Below are positions 9,766-21,932 of a DNA stretch of 64,000 nucleotides, piece by piece (the stretch's first letter is position 1; every line of letters begins with the position of its first letter). The notes below the pieces were generated by a model that did not search any database, was not told where the DNA came from, and was given only the letters and a program-made list of their open reading frames with translations. The position numbers and the translations under genes are program-made. The DNA is from Caenorhabditis remanei (Eukaryota; Nematoda; Chromadorea; Rhabditida; Rhabditidae), in NCBI RefSeq assembly GCF_010183535.1, contig NC_071333.1:12088587-12152586 (forward strand), written 5' to 3'.

Positions 9766-12700
9766 TTAATCTCGGATGACTTGTTCGATACATTCTTTCC
9801 AGCGAACTGCTTCATTCATGTTTTCAGAAAGAAGGCGGTATGTACGGTTTTTCATGTGAAGCTGAAAACTATAAGTGAATGTTAGAAAATATTTATTCAG
9901 ATACCTCCATAAATGCTCGTCTTCCATTTTGCTCCAAATGGCAGTTTTTATATTCAACAAGGTCAATCAAGCCTGATGGTTTCTCGGAATTTTTCCAATT
10001 ATCTAGATCCTCGTAGTAGTAGACTTTTGGTGTATCGCGGTACAAGACAAAAAATCTTGGAACCCATAATTTCAGCTTGGCACCTCGTTTACTTAAGTAT
10101 CCTGTACAAAGTGGTGGAATATTGTTGGATATTGGTGGTGACATTGACTCTCGTGTCAAAGTGTTACTGGGGCTATACGCCACTTTCTCAGCTGAAACCA
10201 TTTATTTTGTTGTTGTGGTTAAACCAGTTTCAGTGTCACTCACCAGTTGGTGTGGAGATTTGAATTGCAGCCGACGGCATCTTGATGTTCTCTAGTGGTT
10301 TGGCTTCCCATGTGTGTACGATGTTGCCAATTGTGATGTTTCTGTTGACACACCCTTCGTGAATGTGAATTCGACATTTTTTGCAATGAACAGCTGAAAT
10401 TATTATTCATTTTCACGCTGATGCTCAAACGCTTTCAATTTTCTCTTCTCACTAATACTCACCCTTACTCCATCTTGTGAGAATATTTGCGCAGTAGCAA
10501 CATTGTACTGGTCTAGCTCCGACCGCAAATGGAGCTAGTTCATGGACTGTTTCCTTTCTGTAATTCGACGGATATTTCTGAATTCAAAAGTTGTTAACCT
10601 ACCCATTTGCTTCTCCATTACTTGTTGTTTTCTTTTCCGACGCATCGAACAATTCAACCAAAAAACTCTTCTGCAACGCTTTGATTGCATTCATTTTAGT
10701 CGAGTCCGTCTCTGGAGGCTTGGTGAAAGAAACGGATTTGTCTAGGTCTTCAGTGGTGTCCAAATTACTCCAGTCTTCTTCTTCACACTCCGCGTCAACC
10801 AACTTCCTCTCGTGATAAGAGGATTCTGTAGATGGAAATCATGTTATGAATAAACTAAAAACAAGAAAACACTCACCAATATCATATGGAGAGCCAAACC
10901 GAAGATGTGTTTCTGTCAGAAAAGACCACATTCGTATTTGTGACAACGAGCTGGACGGCACTAAAACGTCGCCAAATGGTTCGTACATTTCGTTGAGAAA
11001 TGATGTGCTGACTCGTATTCTCAGTTTGATGTATTCCCATATGCTGATAGTCGTAAGGTCATCCGGTAAGTAAAACTCATTTGCATCGGACTGCAGTCTT
11101 TTCTCTTCGCAATCATCAACGAACGTCCTAAAGTACCCAGCAGCAGAGTGGAAGGCCATAAAATTCAGGTAGAAATCGGAGAACTCAAAGGCAGAGGGAT
11201 ATTGTTGCATAACCTGAACAAATACATGTTTTCCATTCAACCACTATCAATCTTACCTGATGAACACAATCCAAAAAACAAAGAAACGACGGTGAGCACA
11301 TTTCGGCGTCTTTGTGGAAGTAATGCCCAAACGATAGCCACTCCTTCTCAATCAACACTCGGAATCCTGCAAACGTTCGATAGTAGGGATCGGACAGAAG
11401 TTGTGCGAAAGATGAAAGGATGGTGGTGATAGATCGTCCCGCTTCTAGGCAAATAGCTACTGATGAGTTGTAAAGACTCATCAGAGCAACTATTGCGTTC
11501 GAGAGCTCAATCATCCGAGATACCTGACAAGAAAAAATTAATTAGCAACCAAAAGATTAAAAACTCACCGACTGCGGCCAATTTGACAAATTCCATGCTT
11601 CAAGATTTGAAATCTTAGCGTCTTTTGGAAATTCTTTACTGTAAATTTGCCGAGCTTTCTGCAGAGATCTTCTCAACTCTGATTCTTTCACCGATCGCAC
11701 CATGATTGCCTCTGCATTGGAGTCAGTTGGTATTTTCACAGCATGTCCTTTCTCCAAAAGCACATACAACGCTTTTCGATGAAAACGTGAGACCGGAAAT
11801 CCGTTGGCTGTAATAGTCACTGTCTCGGTATTTGCAGTTCGACTGGAGTAACCATTATGGTGAGTCAAGGTGCAACCATCATTGAATACACTGTTTTTCT
11901 CGGCATATTGAGTGGGCAGTGCAAAACTGACAACTTTTTGTGATGAGTTGGCAAGTTTCGCAAAGTAGTTTAGCTGCAAGCACAGTATTGTTTATATTTA
12001 TCAAAAAGTGACAAGTTTCCCACCTGAACTTCTGCACTTTTGATTTCAGCGCCAGCCACCACATTGGAACTGCTTTCTTCATTACTACTTGCTTTGGAGT
12101 GAAGTGTCTGTTGGCTTCCTGTCATGGTCCCTGTTAGTTTTGGTGTATTCCGACGGTAATTGACTACTTTCTTGAGTTTCTTGACCATATCAGTTGATGT
12201 GAATGCACTGGCTCTGATCAACAAAGATCCGTTTCCATGCATCCATACTACAACCGGCAGTCGATGATCCACAAAACCCTTAAATAAAATCTTGACTATG
12301 TTGAACATGATTGAATAGAAAACCTTTGCTACTTTAGCTATTTCTGACTCATTGGTTTCACTTGGAACGATGAAGTTTCCTGGATAGCTAGGACAGATGT
12401 TGTAGTCCAAGTTGGCAGCAGACATTCTCAACTTCACATTCTTTGAGTTCAATCCCAATCTGGGGTAGTCAATCACTGCGTATCGAATGTAGGCATTCTT
12501 TTTGAGATGGTCGAAATCTTCTGAAAGCAACAAGAATGTCGAAACTTTAAACTACTAAGGTTAACCATACCTATTTTGTCAAACTGAATGTGCACTGAAC
12601 CACGATGAGAGGAATGACTACGGATTCTACGAGGATCTGTCTTCTTTTTGGTAAATCCTCGTATCGCTGAGTTCAGTGTTGAGAACTTGTGACTGCTGGT

Positions 12701-15700
12701 GTCCGTAATTGTTTTATCTTTTCTTATGTTGTAGAACGCAAAACTGTTATGAGAGCTACTCTCAATCACTTCCAGAAACTTTTCAATAGCCAAGTTGTTG
12801 ATTTCATCTTCATCGAAGGCTACAATGATTGTTGCCGCACATGAAGATCGAATAGCAATGATGTGTTCAATCTTCACTCCCTGAATAAGTATTCATAGTT
12901 TTTTTCCATTCAAAATCATCATAAATACCTTTTCTATTAGTTGTGATGGAATCATTTTCTTCGAGGTTAGTTTTTTGAATGATTCCACCGAATAGAGAGG
13001 AAGAGTCTGGACGATTGTGCCGTTTGTGACTGAAACTATGTTGGATTTGTATATCAGTTTTTGGATATTTCATTTTCTTACCATTGATATCTACAGATTT
13101 CCCTTTGAAAATTACACGGTAGTTTGTTAGGAAAAGAGAACCACTTGCTGGGAGCAGGTTCTCCAACCGATTGAGAGACATCGTGGACTCTTCTGTATTT
13201 GTAAGAAGGTAGCAGTCGATTGGATCTGACAACAAGAATTCACTGGGACACACTAGAATTGGATCAAAGTTGTCTTTCTTCAGGTGATCTCCATGGGACA
13301 ACTCCAAATATACATCACGTAGACTTTCCACGTGAGCCTCCACGTAGTTTTGAATTCGGGAGAGTGGTAAGCCGTTGATTCTGCCAGTCACACCGAGAAT
13401 TGAGTCAAGCGTGTATGCAATCCATTTCGACTTTTCTGTTTGAACTGCAGTATGATTTTCTTCGTTGTCGAAAAATTCGTCAGTCAATGGAATCAGTAGA
13501 CAAATGATCAAGTTGGCAAAATGTTTTGCTTGTGCCTGGATCATCTCGTTCTCTTGCCGCACAAGCTCTTCCTGATCCGTATCGTCAGTGTCAATCATTT
13601 CCATGGCACATGGTCGGAGAGTGTGACACCATAAACTCTCGGTCTGAATAGAAATGATATTATATTCCGGTGTGAACATTTGAAATGACTCACAATCTTC
13701 CGATCTTGTTTCAACATCTCTGAGAATAACATCTCATGTACTTCATAGTAAAAACACGATGTCCAGAATCGTTGGTTCTTCCAAACTTTGTGTTCTTGTA
13801 GGGCGGTGTACATGTACTGTTGAACTCCTTGTGTTAGCTTCTGCAATTAAAACTTAAATTATTTATTCATCAACCTTTTTCAACTTACCCTACTGTACAC
13901 ACTCGATAGATACATCAAACTTCTAACCACTCCATCCTTGTCTTCTTCACATTCTGCCTGTAGAGCTGCATTCATGAGTAGAGCAATATCGTCAAACTGT
14001 TTATCGCTGAGTACAGCCTGGGCGGATGACTTCTGATTGAGCAGTCGACAAAGTTCAATTCGAAGTGGTGCGAACCTCATTGATGACTTGACGGCATCCA
14101 AAGACTTGCTAGCGAAAGAGACTTTACTTTCGAAAATATCGCCTAGGCAATTGCGAAGTGCTTCTATTCTGTGAGCGTATGCTTCGAACTGATTCGCATG
14201 ATACTCCACATGGGTATTCACAACTGGAAGCATTGCTTGGAGAATCACGTTACTCCTCATTTTGGGTTTAACTGTATGAATGATGCTATTGTTGTTGGGT
14301 GCCAGCTCTTTTCCCGTAGTCCAATAAATCTTGGTGAAAACTTCTTGTTTCCGGACCGAACACTTCTCCATGTACCGTTCTTTCTGGATGAGCTCACAAG
14401 AGATTTGCTCAATGATCTTTCTGCTTTCGTAACTATTTGACTTTTGTTTGTAAATAAGTTGATCGAGCTCTTTCAGACACGAAATCTCGTCGAACAAGTC
14501 ATGTTTTCTTCGGGGAAGCGCTCTTGACAGGATGAATGTTTGGAAGTATACACTTTTTAGAAGTGAACTCGACATCATGTCCGTGAGTTTACGAAAGCCA
14601 CGGAATGCGCCAACATGAAACGTCAGTGATGTTGTTAGCTTCTTCTCGAAGTTTCCTTTGATTCGAGTGTAGAGGATGTAGTATTGATAACCATACAAAA
14701 GTTCGGCAAAGTAGAGTATGAAACATGCTCGGAGTTTCTTGTCCTACAAAAGTATCTTGTTTATGATAATGTACTTTGTGAGTCTACTCACCAGTATGAA
14801 CTCATCCACGTCCAGTCTTTCTTCGCTTGGAACCGCAAGATCTTCTTGGCTGGTCGTGGTGAACAACACATCCCGAAGTCGTTGATGTAGGGACTCGTAG
14901 TAGTAGTCGTCCGCTTTGAAGATTTCTGTGTGATCTGGTATATGTACTTCCCCATTGTCCAAGTAAACCACAATGTTTTCGTCACCGAATGACTGCAAAA
15001 AATTGAAAATTGGCTGTGATTTGATCGACAAGTTAACGTACCGTGACGAATTCGGTAAGGACTCCAATCAAAAACGGCGTCGGTGATTCCAAAACTTCGG
15101 CCAGCGAATCAGGTAGAATTGTGACGCATGAATGACTGAAATGCGGAAGAATTGATTTCACTTGACACAAGGAATCGGAATCACTTACACATATACAAAT
15201 GGATACAAAAGAGAAAGTATCGCATTCTGACATCTTGACAAGCGCATCAAAGAAGAACTCGCAAGCACAATGCGACAATCGGAAAGAAGGGCGTGGATGA
15301 CTTTCACGACATTTCGAAATCCTGAAAGTTTATTAGCAACAGTGTTTTTTTTGAATCAGGTAACCCACCTAGCATTTTGAATAACATGGCAACATCCTTC
15401 CCAGTGACAGGGGACACTGGACTTAATTCGAAACCTAGTTCGACGTGCAGAGTTTTTGTTCTGATCTCGATGGTGGATCCTTCCTCGACTAGTTCATCAG
15501 TCAAAAATCTAATGAGTTCGGAAGAAGATGAGAATTCTGGAGTTCGTAGATCATTTGAAATTTCCAGAAGAATTTCTTTGAATGCTTTTGGATGGAAGTT
15601 TTGACTAATGAGAACTATGGAGACTGCTTTAAAATTTTTTGTCGTTTCGTCTTCCTCCCATGTCTGAAACGCAAATTAATAAGAATCGTCTGAGTCAAAA

Positions 15701-16076
15701 TTTAAGATAACTCACCGACAGAACATATGCAATCCTCCTTGCACCTTTCTCTGTTGTCAGTATTTGATAGAAAAACTCGGATGGGGACGTTTCTGACTGA
15801 TTGTACCATCCACGAGGGCGAACGAACTTTTTGATGGAAGATGTCGGGATGGTATCCGATGTGTGTGGGGATTGTACTTCGTGTAGCACATCAGGAAGAG
15901 CGTTCTCTGAAAACGATTTTCTCATTTTGTTATAGTTACTGACTATTATTCATTCAACTTCTACTTTCTACTTTTCATTGAGAAAAATAACACTTACCAT
16001 CTTCACTTTCCTCCAACACAATGACGGCAACTGTGTCACAAATTGGCCCGCTTTTTACCTTATCCGGATCCCGCAT
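9766..16076 (-). CDS. mtm-5: MTM-5 / Sbf-type pseudophosphatase (DENN-GRAM-myotubularin-C1-PH)
   Basis: Twenty-one exons join in phase (first 16076-15998; last 9861-9766) into 1759 residues. Domains in order: DENN (about 30-420, with the core VIHALLSDCRIVLASSSLMR), an SBF-specific region (about 480-700), GRAM (about 820-950, SLFLTNYRVIFKG), an inactive myotubularin domain (about 1000-1500), a C1-type zinc finger (about 1553-1600) and a C-terminal PH domain (about 1665-1755). The phosphatase P-loop, CxxxxxR in active myotubularins, reads LEAGRSIT: the catalytic Cys and Arg are both gone, while the flanking DPYYRT and LIEKEWLSFGH are kept. In the family, such proteins bind active myotubularins and act in endosomal phosphoinositide control; the DENN domain is a Rab exchange module. 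The ATG at 16076 follows a TTGTTCAG acceptor and may be trans-spliced; a further 5' exon is possible. Confidence 0.93.
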
Positions 16077-17110
16077 GATGTTTCTGTTGAGATCTGAACA
16101 AAACAGTGATTACGGAAACGAAATACTGCAAAGAAGAAATGAAGAAAACATTTGAAAAAATGACAGTTCATTGACGGCAAGAACATGGTTTATTTCTCTG
16201 CTGATAAGCGATTAAAAAGTACTTTTCCCACTCTCTCAATAAGAAATCGAGTAAAGGAGAAAAAATGTTCCACGGAGAGAGACGAGAGTGTGGGGGAAGT
16301 GAAGAGACACAGACAGCAAGAAAGAGAGTCAACTTTGGATTAGAATCACAACGTCACTGCCATCAAGAAAAAACCAAGTGACCGATATCTAAGTGAGAAA
16401 GAGGAAATGAATAGAAATGAGAAAACCAAGGCCATTGTCGTGCATATGCACAAAGAGCATTAATTGAATGCAGATGGATGGGTCTCTGGCAACCGCGGTT
16501 AGTTAACCATCTGTTGCTGCCATACAAATCAAATCTGAGACAGCCGGAAAAAAGAAAAGAAAACCAAGAGAAATCTGGGACAGGAGGGAAAGAATAGCAT
16601 AAAGAAAACTAGTTTTCAGTTACTCGATAGTCTTATTACCTGTCGTTATTCACTAGGCAGTAAAGAGTACGGAAAAACATGTGAAACGAATAAAAGTTTT
16701 ATTTTGTCCAAAAATAACTTTTAAAATAAGACGTTCCAATTTTACTTAACAAAAAATTATATTGCACCTTAATAAGAGCCACAATTAGTTGAGAAAAGTA
16801 ATGAATGAACGAAAAAATATAATGCGGCCTCGGAACACGACCGCAACATATTACTGCCGCAGGTTGGGAAAAGGAGGAGAGGGAAGACGCCCTCTATTCT
16901 AAGATAAAGAGTGCGCATCCTCACGCACGCGTTCTGCGCCTTCAATTTGCGTTTTGCGTCAACCGACGGGCTGGCGCATTTCTCGTGGGACAACTTTTTT
17001 ACTTAACTTCTTCAGCTTTTCCATAGAAAAAGAGTAAAATAAAGAAGCAAAAGTTGAATTTCAGAAAGAGAAATATTTAATCAGTAATATGTAAACTGGA
17101 AAATAACTCA
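16077..17110. promoter_or_regulatory. Shared upstream region of mtm-5 and the methyltransferase-like gene
   Basis: The two genes are transcribed away from each other across about 1 kb, so both promoters should lie here. The mtm-5 side is GA-rich (around 16250-16330). I did not find a specific transcription factor site I would defend, and no coding exon. Confidence 0.4.
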
Positions 17111-19189
17111 ATGCCACAAGGAATCCTTCACACGCCAAATGAAACGGTATTTAATTTGAAGTAAGACTATTGACGTTTAAAAAAATCATAGATTATCTAT
17201 TTTTACAGAAGACCTCCCAGAACGATGTCAATCAAGACAAAGCAGTACTTTGCATGCATATTTTCTTTCTGCATTCTCATCTACCTTGCTTTAGTGAGTT
17301 TTTTTACGTTTATGTTGAGTTTGTTCACAAAAATTATGTTTTAGTACTTCTACGTGCTACCATCGGAGGTATTGATTGACGAGCAGTATGGACGAGGTCT
17401 CGATGAGGATTTGTTGAATCAAAAGTAAGGAAAACGCAAAAAATTCGATTTATCGACTTTTTTATAGGAGAGGATTAGAAGAATCAATCATTTCTCAAGA
17501 ATGCTCACCAGTGACAGATAATTGTTATGTTGTGGTCGATAAAAAAGTGGAAACAGACCTCGGACAAATGGTGGAACGTCATATGTATGTTAAGGGATTT
17601 GAAGACGAGAGCGATACGATTGTAAGGCTGATTCCACAAGGCGGTATGTTTTCTATCAGTTATTTATTACTACTTCCGGCAGTGTTAAACAATAATATTA
17701 TTTTGAAACAAATGCTTCATAGAATTAAAAATCGATGGACATCGAATGAATAGAAGATAGAGCGCCGGAAATGTGAATCACAAAGCAAATCAAATTTGTT
17801 CTTGATGTGATCGATTTTTTAATATAAACTTGGTTGACTAACCAAAAGTTCTCAAAAATCATTTTATAGATTTATATGCTCATTCACTGCCAATGTAAAA
17901 ATGACTTTCAAATTGCTTTCTTTTAAAGTTAAAACAAACGAAAAACTTCACTTAATTTTAGACAGAACCTTCGAGTATTCGGACACTCGGATGTGGAAAA
18001 TCGATCATCTCTCAATCCGTGCACAATATGTAAGTTTGTTTTCCATGCTCTTCACATTGAACAACATCTCTTTGCCCACTTATCAAATACGAATAATCTA
18101 CCCATCTTCTTCATTCACTATTTGTCTGCTCACAAACAAACATTCATGATACAACAAGCATGTTTTGAAGAAGCGTATCTGTTTCATTACTTCACACATT
18201 GTGTTCTCCAATCGAGTTGGGTATAAGAAGCAATATGTGTAGTAAAGTCGTGAAGACACGGAAAATGTAATGAACAGATGGGGCGTAGGAAATAAGATAT
18301 TATTTGATGAATTGAGACAAGATATAAATGCAGAAACAGAGTTTTTTTCAGATCGCAGCTCTCATCAGTGCTCCATTCATTGTTTCTGCATTATCATTGG
18401 TGGATTCGGATAATGACGGAAAAACGATACTGGAAATTGGATTGGGAGGCGGTAGCTTGGATATGTTTCTTCATCAATTGAATCCTAAGGTAACGAAAAA
18501 ATATTTTCCAAAACCAATTATACTTTTTCAGTTGAATATAACTGCAGTGGAGTTAGATCCAGTGGTAGTAAGCCTAGCTCAAAAATGGTTTAACGTGGTG
18601 AATGACAACACGCGGAGAACGATAACAACAGATGGATTGGAATTCATCAAACTAGCAGAGAAAAACGGTAGGTACCTATTTTCCAATCTGCATACATCAA
18701 TTAACGTATTCAGGCGTTAAATACGACGTGGTATTTCTTGATGCGTGTGACAGTTCAAAAAGCATCCCATGCCCATCAAAAGTCTTCAGAAACCAGGAAG
18801 TGTACAGCTCGTTGTCATCAATAGTTGGTAGTACAGGTAAATTTTCCAGTTTTTTTCAAACTGAACCTATAATCTTTATTCCAGGCGCATTAGTTGTCAA
18901 CATTCTCTCACAAAGTGAACACGGTGTAGAAGTTGATCAGGTAAACCAGAATTTAATTGAAAGTTAGATGTAAAAAAAATTCTTATTTCAGATTGTTGAG
19001 GATCTTTCTCAATATTTTGGGTCCTGTTTGAAAGTTTCGATTACGGACGAAGTGAATGTGATTGCCATTTGTACAAAACAAGCAATAACAGATAGTACAT
19101 CAAATACCGATTTTTTGCGGAGAAGAGCCAATGCAGTCACAATGCGACTGGGCTTGCAGGACGTCTTAAAAACAATCAAGATGAATTAG
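17111..19189 (+). CDS. Membrane-anchored methyltransferase / spermidine-synthase-like protein
   Basis: Exons 17111-17160, 17209-17293, 17345-17424, 17468-17643, 17962-18029, 18352-18489, 18532-18667, 18714-18836, 18885-18940 and 18992-19189 give 369 residues. A single hydrophobic segment near residues 30-48 (ACIFSFCILIYLALYFYVL) suggests a type II membrane protein or uncleaved signal anchor. The rest shows a Rossmann-type S-adenosylmethionine fold: glycine motif ILEIGLGGGSLD, then AVELDP with the acidic residue that holds the ribose, and DVVFLDAC as the next strand. This layout is shared with METTL13-like and spermidine-synthase-like proteins; I cannot say which substrate it uses. An ATG in exon 2 (MSIKTKQYF) could be an alternative start if exon 2 receives the spliced leader. 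AATAAA lies at 19394-19399. Confidence 0.85.
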
Positions 19190-21932
19190 TCGTCGAGATC
19201 TCAAATAGAAACTTTTTTATTTTTACACTTGTATCCTAATTAGCGTGTGGTTCAGTTTTTTGTGTACATAAGTAGAATCCAAACGGATATAATTGAATTT
19301 TCATGGTCAATTGCTTTAGTTCTTACAATTTGCTCAAAACAATCCGATCCCTTTTCGGTCCAGCTTGCCATTTTTTCATTGTGTTATTACTGAAATAAAA
19401 AACTTGTATGTATCTTTTTTTGCTTTCCTGCAGGGAAATGCATCAAATAACAGAAATTAGAGACGAATTACGTACGACAAAAAGTGACAAATAGGCGAAA
19501 ACTATTCCTGAAAAATATAGTGGTTTTTTTAAGATCAAACATCTTATCACGACTTCTTGTTTTTTGACTCTCATCGTCTAGTCAAAAATGCGGATTAACC
19601 AAACAAAAACCTATATAACACACAAATCGCACAAGCTGTTTTAGTTCATCATGAGTTCCGTATCCTATTCCTTTTCCTTGTCTAAATAACCATTCTGGTC
19701 AGAATAACCTCCGACCAGGAACTCCAGTATTCTAGTTGACTCACAGACTCGATTTCATTAAATCTGTAAATTGACATGTTCTTTGCCCATTGTCTAAAAA
19801 ATATGGTTAAAATCCTTTTCAGTTCTGATTCCAACTACGATTCTCTCGTACAATATATTCTGCCCTGACAACAGGGGGGCGTGTTCTATCATGTCTGTTT
19901 ACAGAAGTTGCCTCAAGGGATAGCTGTTCTGAGTAGAACAAAAAATGTTTTTATCATCGAATTGGCTAGACATGATTACTATACAAAAAAATGTATCAAT
20001 GAGCGGCTGTCTGGAGGTAAGTAATGAAGCAGACATCTCTTTTTTCGTCTCGTGATATGAGCAGTTCTTTCCTTACTCGCTTATATATATATTCGATGAT
20101 TTCTGTCTGTAGTTTCTTTCTCATGTTTTGATTAACAATTGAAACATGAAACACTTTCCATAAATCCAATTAGCCCTGCCAGATCAACATCTCATAATCT
20201 AATCACTTAAAAATATGTAAGTTTTTTCTCTTGATTCATTATCCAATCTTTTTCATCTCTATCCTTCTCCCTCTCATCAACGAGATCACAAGAAATCACT
20301 GGATTTTGCTTCCGCTATCAGGGTGTAGTACTTCTCGGACAAAAACGTAAAAACGAAAACGACGCCTTCCAGTTTTCAATCTCAAGTGAAAAATGGCAAC
20401 AGTATCCATAGTGATTATATCCGAATGCTTTTACGTTTTTTCTTCTCTTTTTTTCTCATTTTTCACATTCAACTAGTACGAAAAAGGTTTTGTAGAAAGC
20501 TTCTATAGCAAAATAAAATTGATTTGATTATACGCTTTGTTGAAAAGGGAAAAGAAAACCAATCTGAACGAATGAACGTTTTTTCTGGGGTTAGAGCAGG
20601 ACGACTCACAAAATTTCGACTCAATTTTGCTTGGTAGTCTTTTCGTGCTTCATCCTTTTCAATTGATCTTTTTGCGCAAACTACTGCGGAAGCTTTCACC
20701 AGTTCATTTCATTTCTTTTATTTTGTTCATTTGTGAGAAAGAATAGAAAAAAGTAGTGAGAGCTTTTCGAAAATTAAAAAAAAGTTCATATTAATTAATA
20801 ACGACACCATTTTGAACTCCTAGATAGATGCTTTTCCTTGAAATCTTTGGTATCTCATATATCTTATTATCATTGCGCAATCTATATCATATCTTTTTGA
20901 ATGTATTTATGACCATGAGAATCAAGTTTTTATCTATCACTCCTTTATTTTCAACACTTCGAAGCTGCCTTTTCCGAACCATTTGCCATTTTCGACCGTC
21001 CTTCGGTTGTCCATTGGCTTTTCCAACAAAAATGATGAGGGCGGAAAAAATCCAGATTTTTGAGATGATGTGAAGAAATAGGAGGAGAGGAAGAAGAAGG
21101 AGGAGGGGTGGCGCAACATCAAGTTCCAGGAGGCAGATCTTTTCCTTAGTCCGCCTGAGTGTTTATTCGTGGTTGTGCTTCTTCTCTCATCCTCCTGTAT
21201 CTGGCCGCCCTGTGTTGCACTAACATCCCTGGTTCGTCTTCTTCTAGCTACGGTAGCCGGTTTGACGTATGTTGCTTTACTCCGTTGTCGGTTACGACAA
21301 TGAGGATGACCAAAAAGGGGAAAAACTGCCAAAGTGATCCCGTTTGGGGGTGGCCATTAGGCAATTCGACAATAGAATGAGACGCCATATCGAGATCTCA
21401 TCAGATATTTTTTGCATCTTCTTCCCCTTTCTCTTCCCCCCTCCCTCCGGACGAACCGCAGACATTTGATGTAGTTCGATACTGTCGCTTCCTCTGTTTC
21501 AAACTTTCTACCAAATCTCATGGGAATCTGAGGAGGAAGAAGAAATTGAATGGCTTCTATTAACATACTTGTTCCTCATCACTTTCACCCACCCACTTCA
21601 CTTTCAAATTTCTAGAGGCAAAAGAGAAATTGAAATTGCCAATTGTTTCTTCAGATCCATTCTCTTTTTCACATTACTCTTCCATCTTTTTTTCCACAAT
21701 TTCCCTCTGTCCCATTTAACTATTTCCCCCTTTCAATTCCTTCCGTCCACATCATCTTCCCATTCCTAGCGTTCTCTTCTCAAGCTCTTTTATGACTTTT
21801 TGTGCTCGGGCTCCTCAATTTCTCAATCTCATCTCTCTCTCTTTCTTATTGTTTTTTCTCCATCCGAGCATTTACTACAATATTGAATTTTTCGGATACT
21901 GGTGGCCCGCAGATAGTTTATGCAAGTGTCCA
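19190..21932. other. Long intergenic region, no gene seen
   Basis: About 2.7 kb. The left end holds the 3' UTR of the methyltransferase-like gene. The remainder is AT-rich with pyrimidine runs (21570-21770) and only short chance reading frames. It probably contains the promoter of the mucin-like gene. I could not support RNA genes or named repeats here. Confidence 0.4.

Noticed and set aside
10463..10600. Acceptor at TTGAATTCAG (10585 area) for the C1 exon of mtm-5
   Set aside because: It gives the wrong phase and a stop; the next acceptor (GAATTACAG, exon from 10557) keeps the frame.
12867..13679. 270-codon mtm-5 frame read as one exon
   Set aside because: It includes two introns with good GT/AG ends; splicing restores the GRAM-domain sequence.
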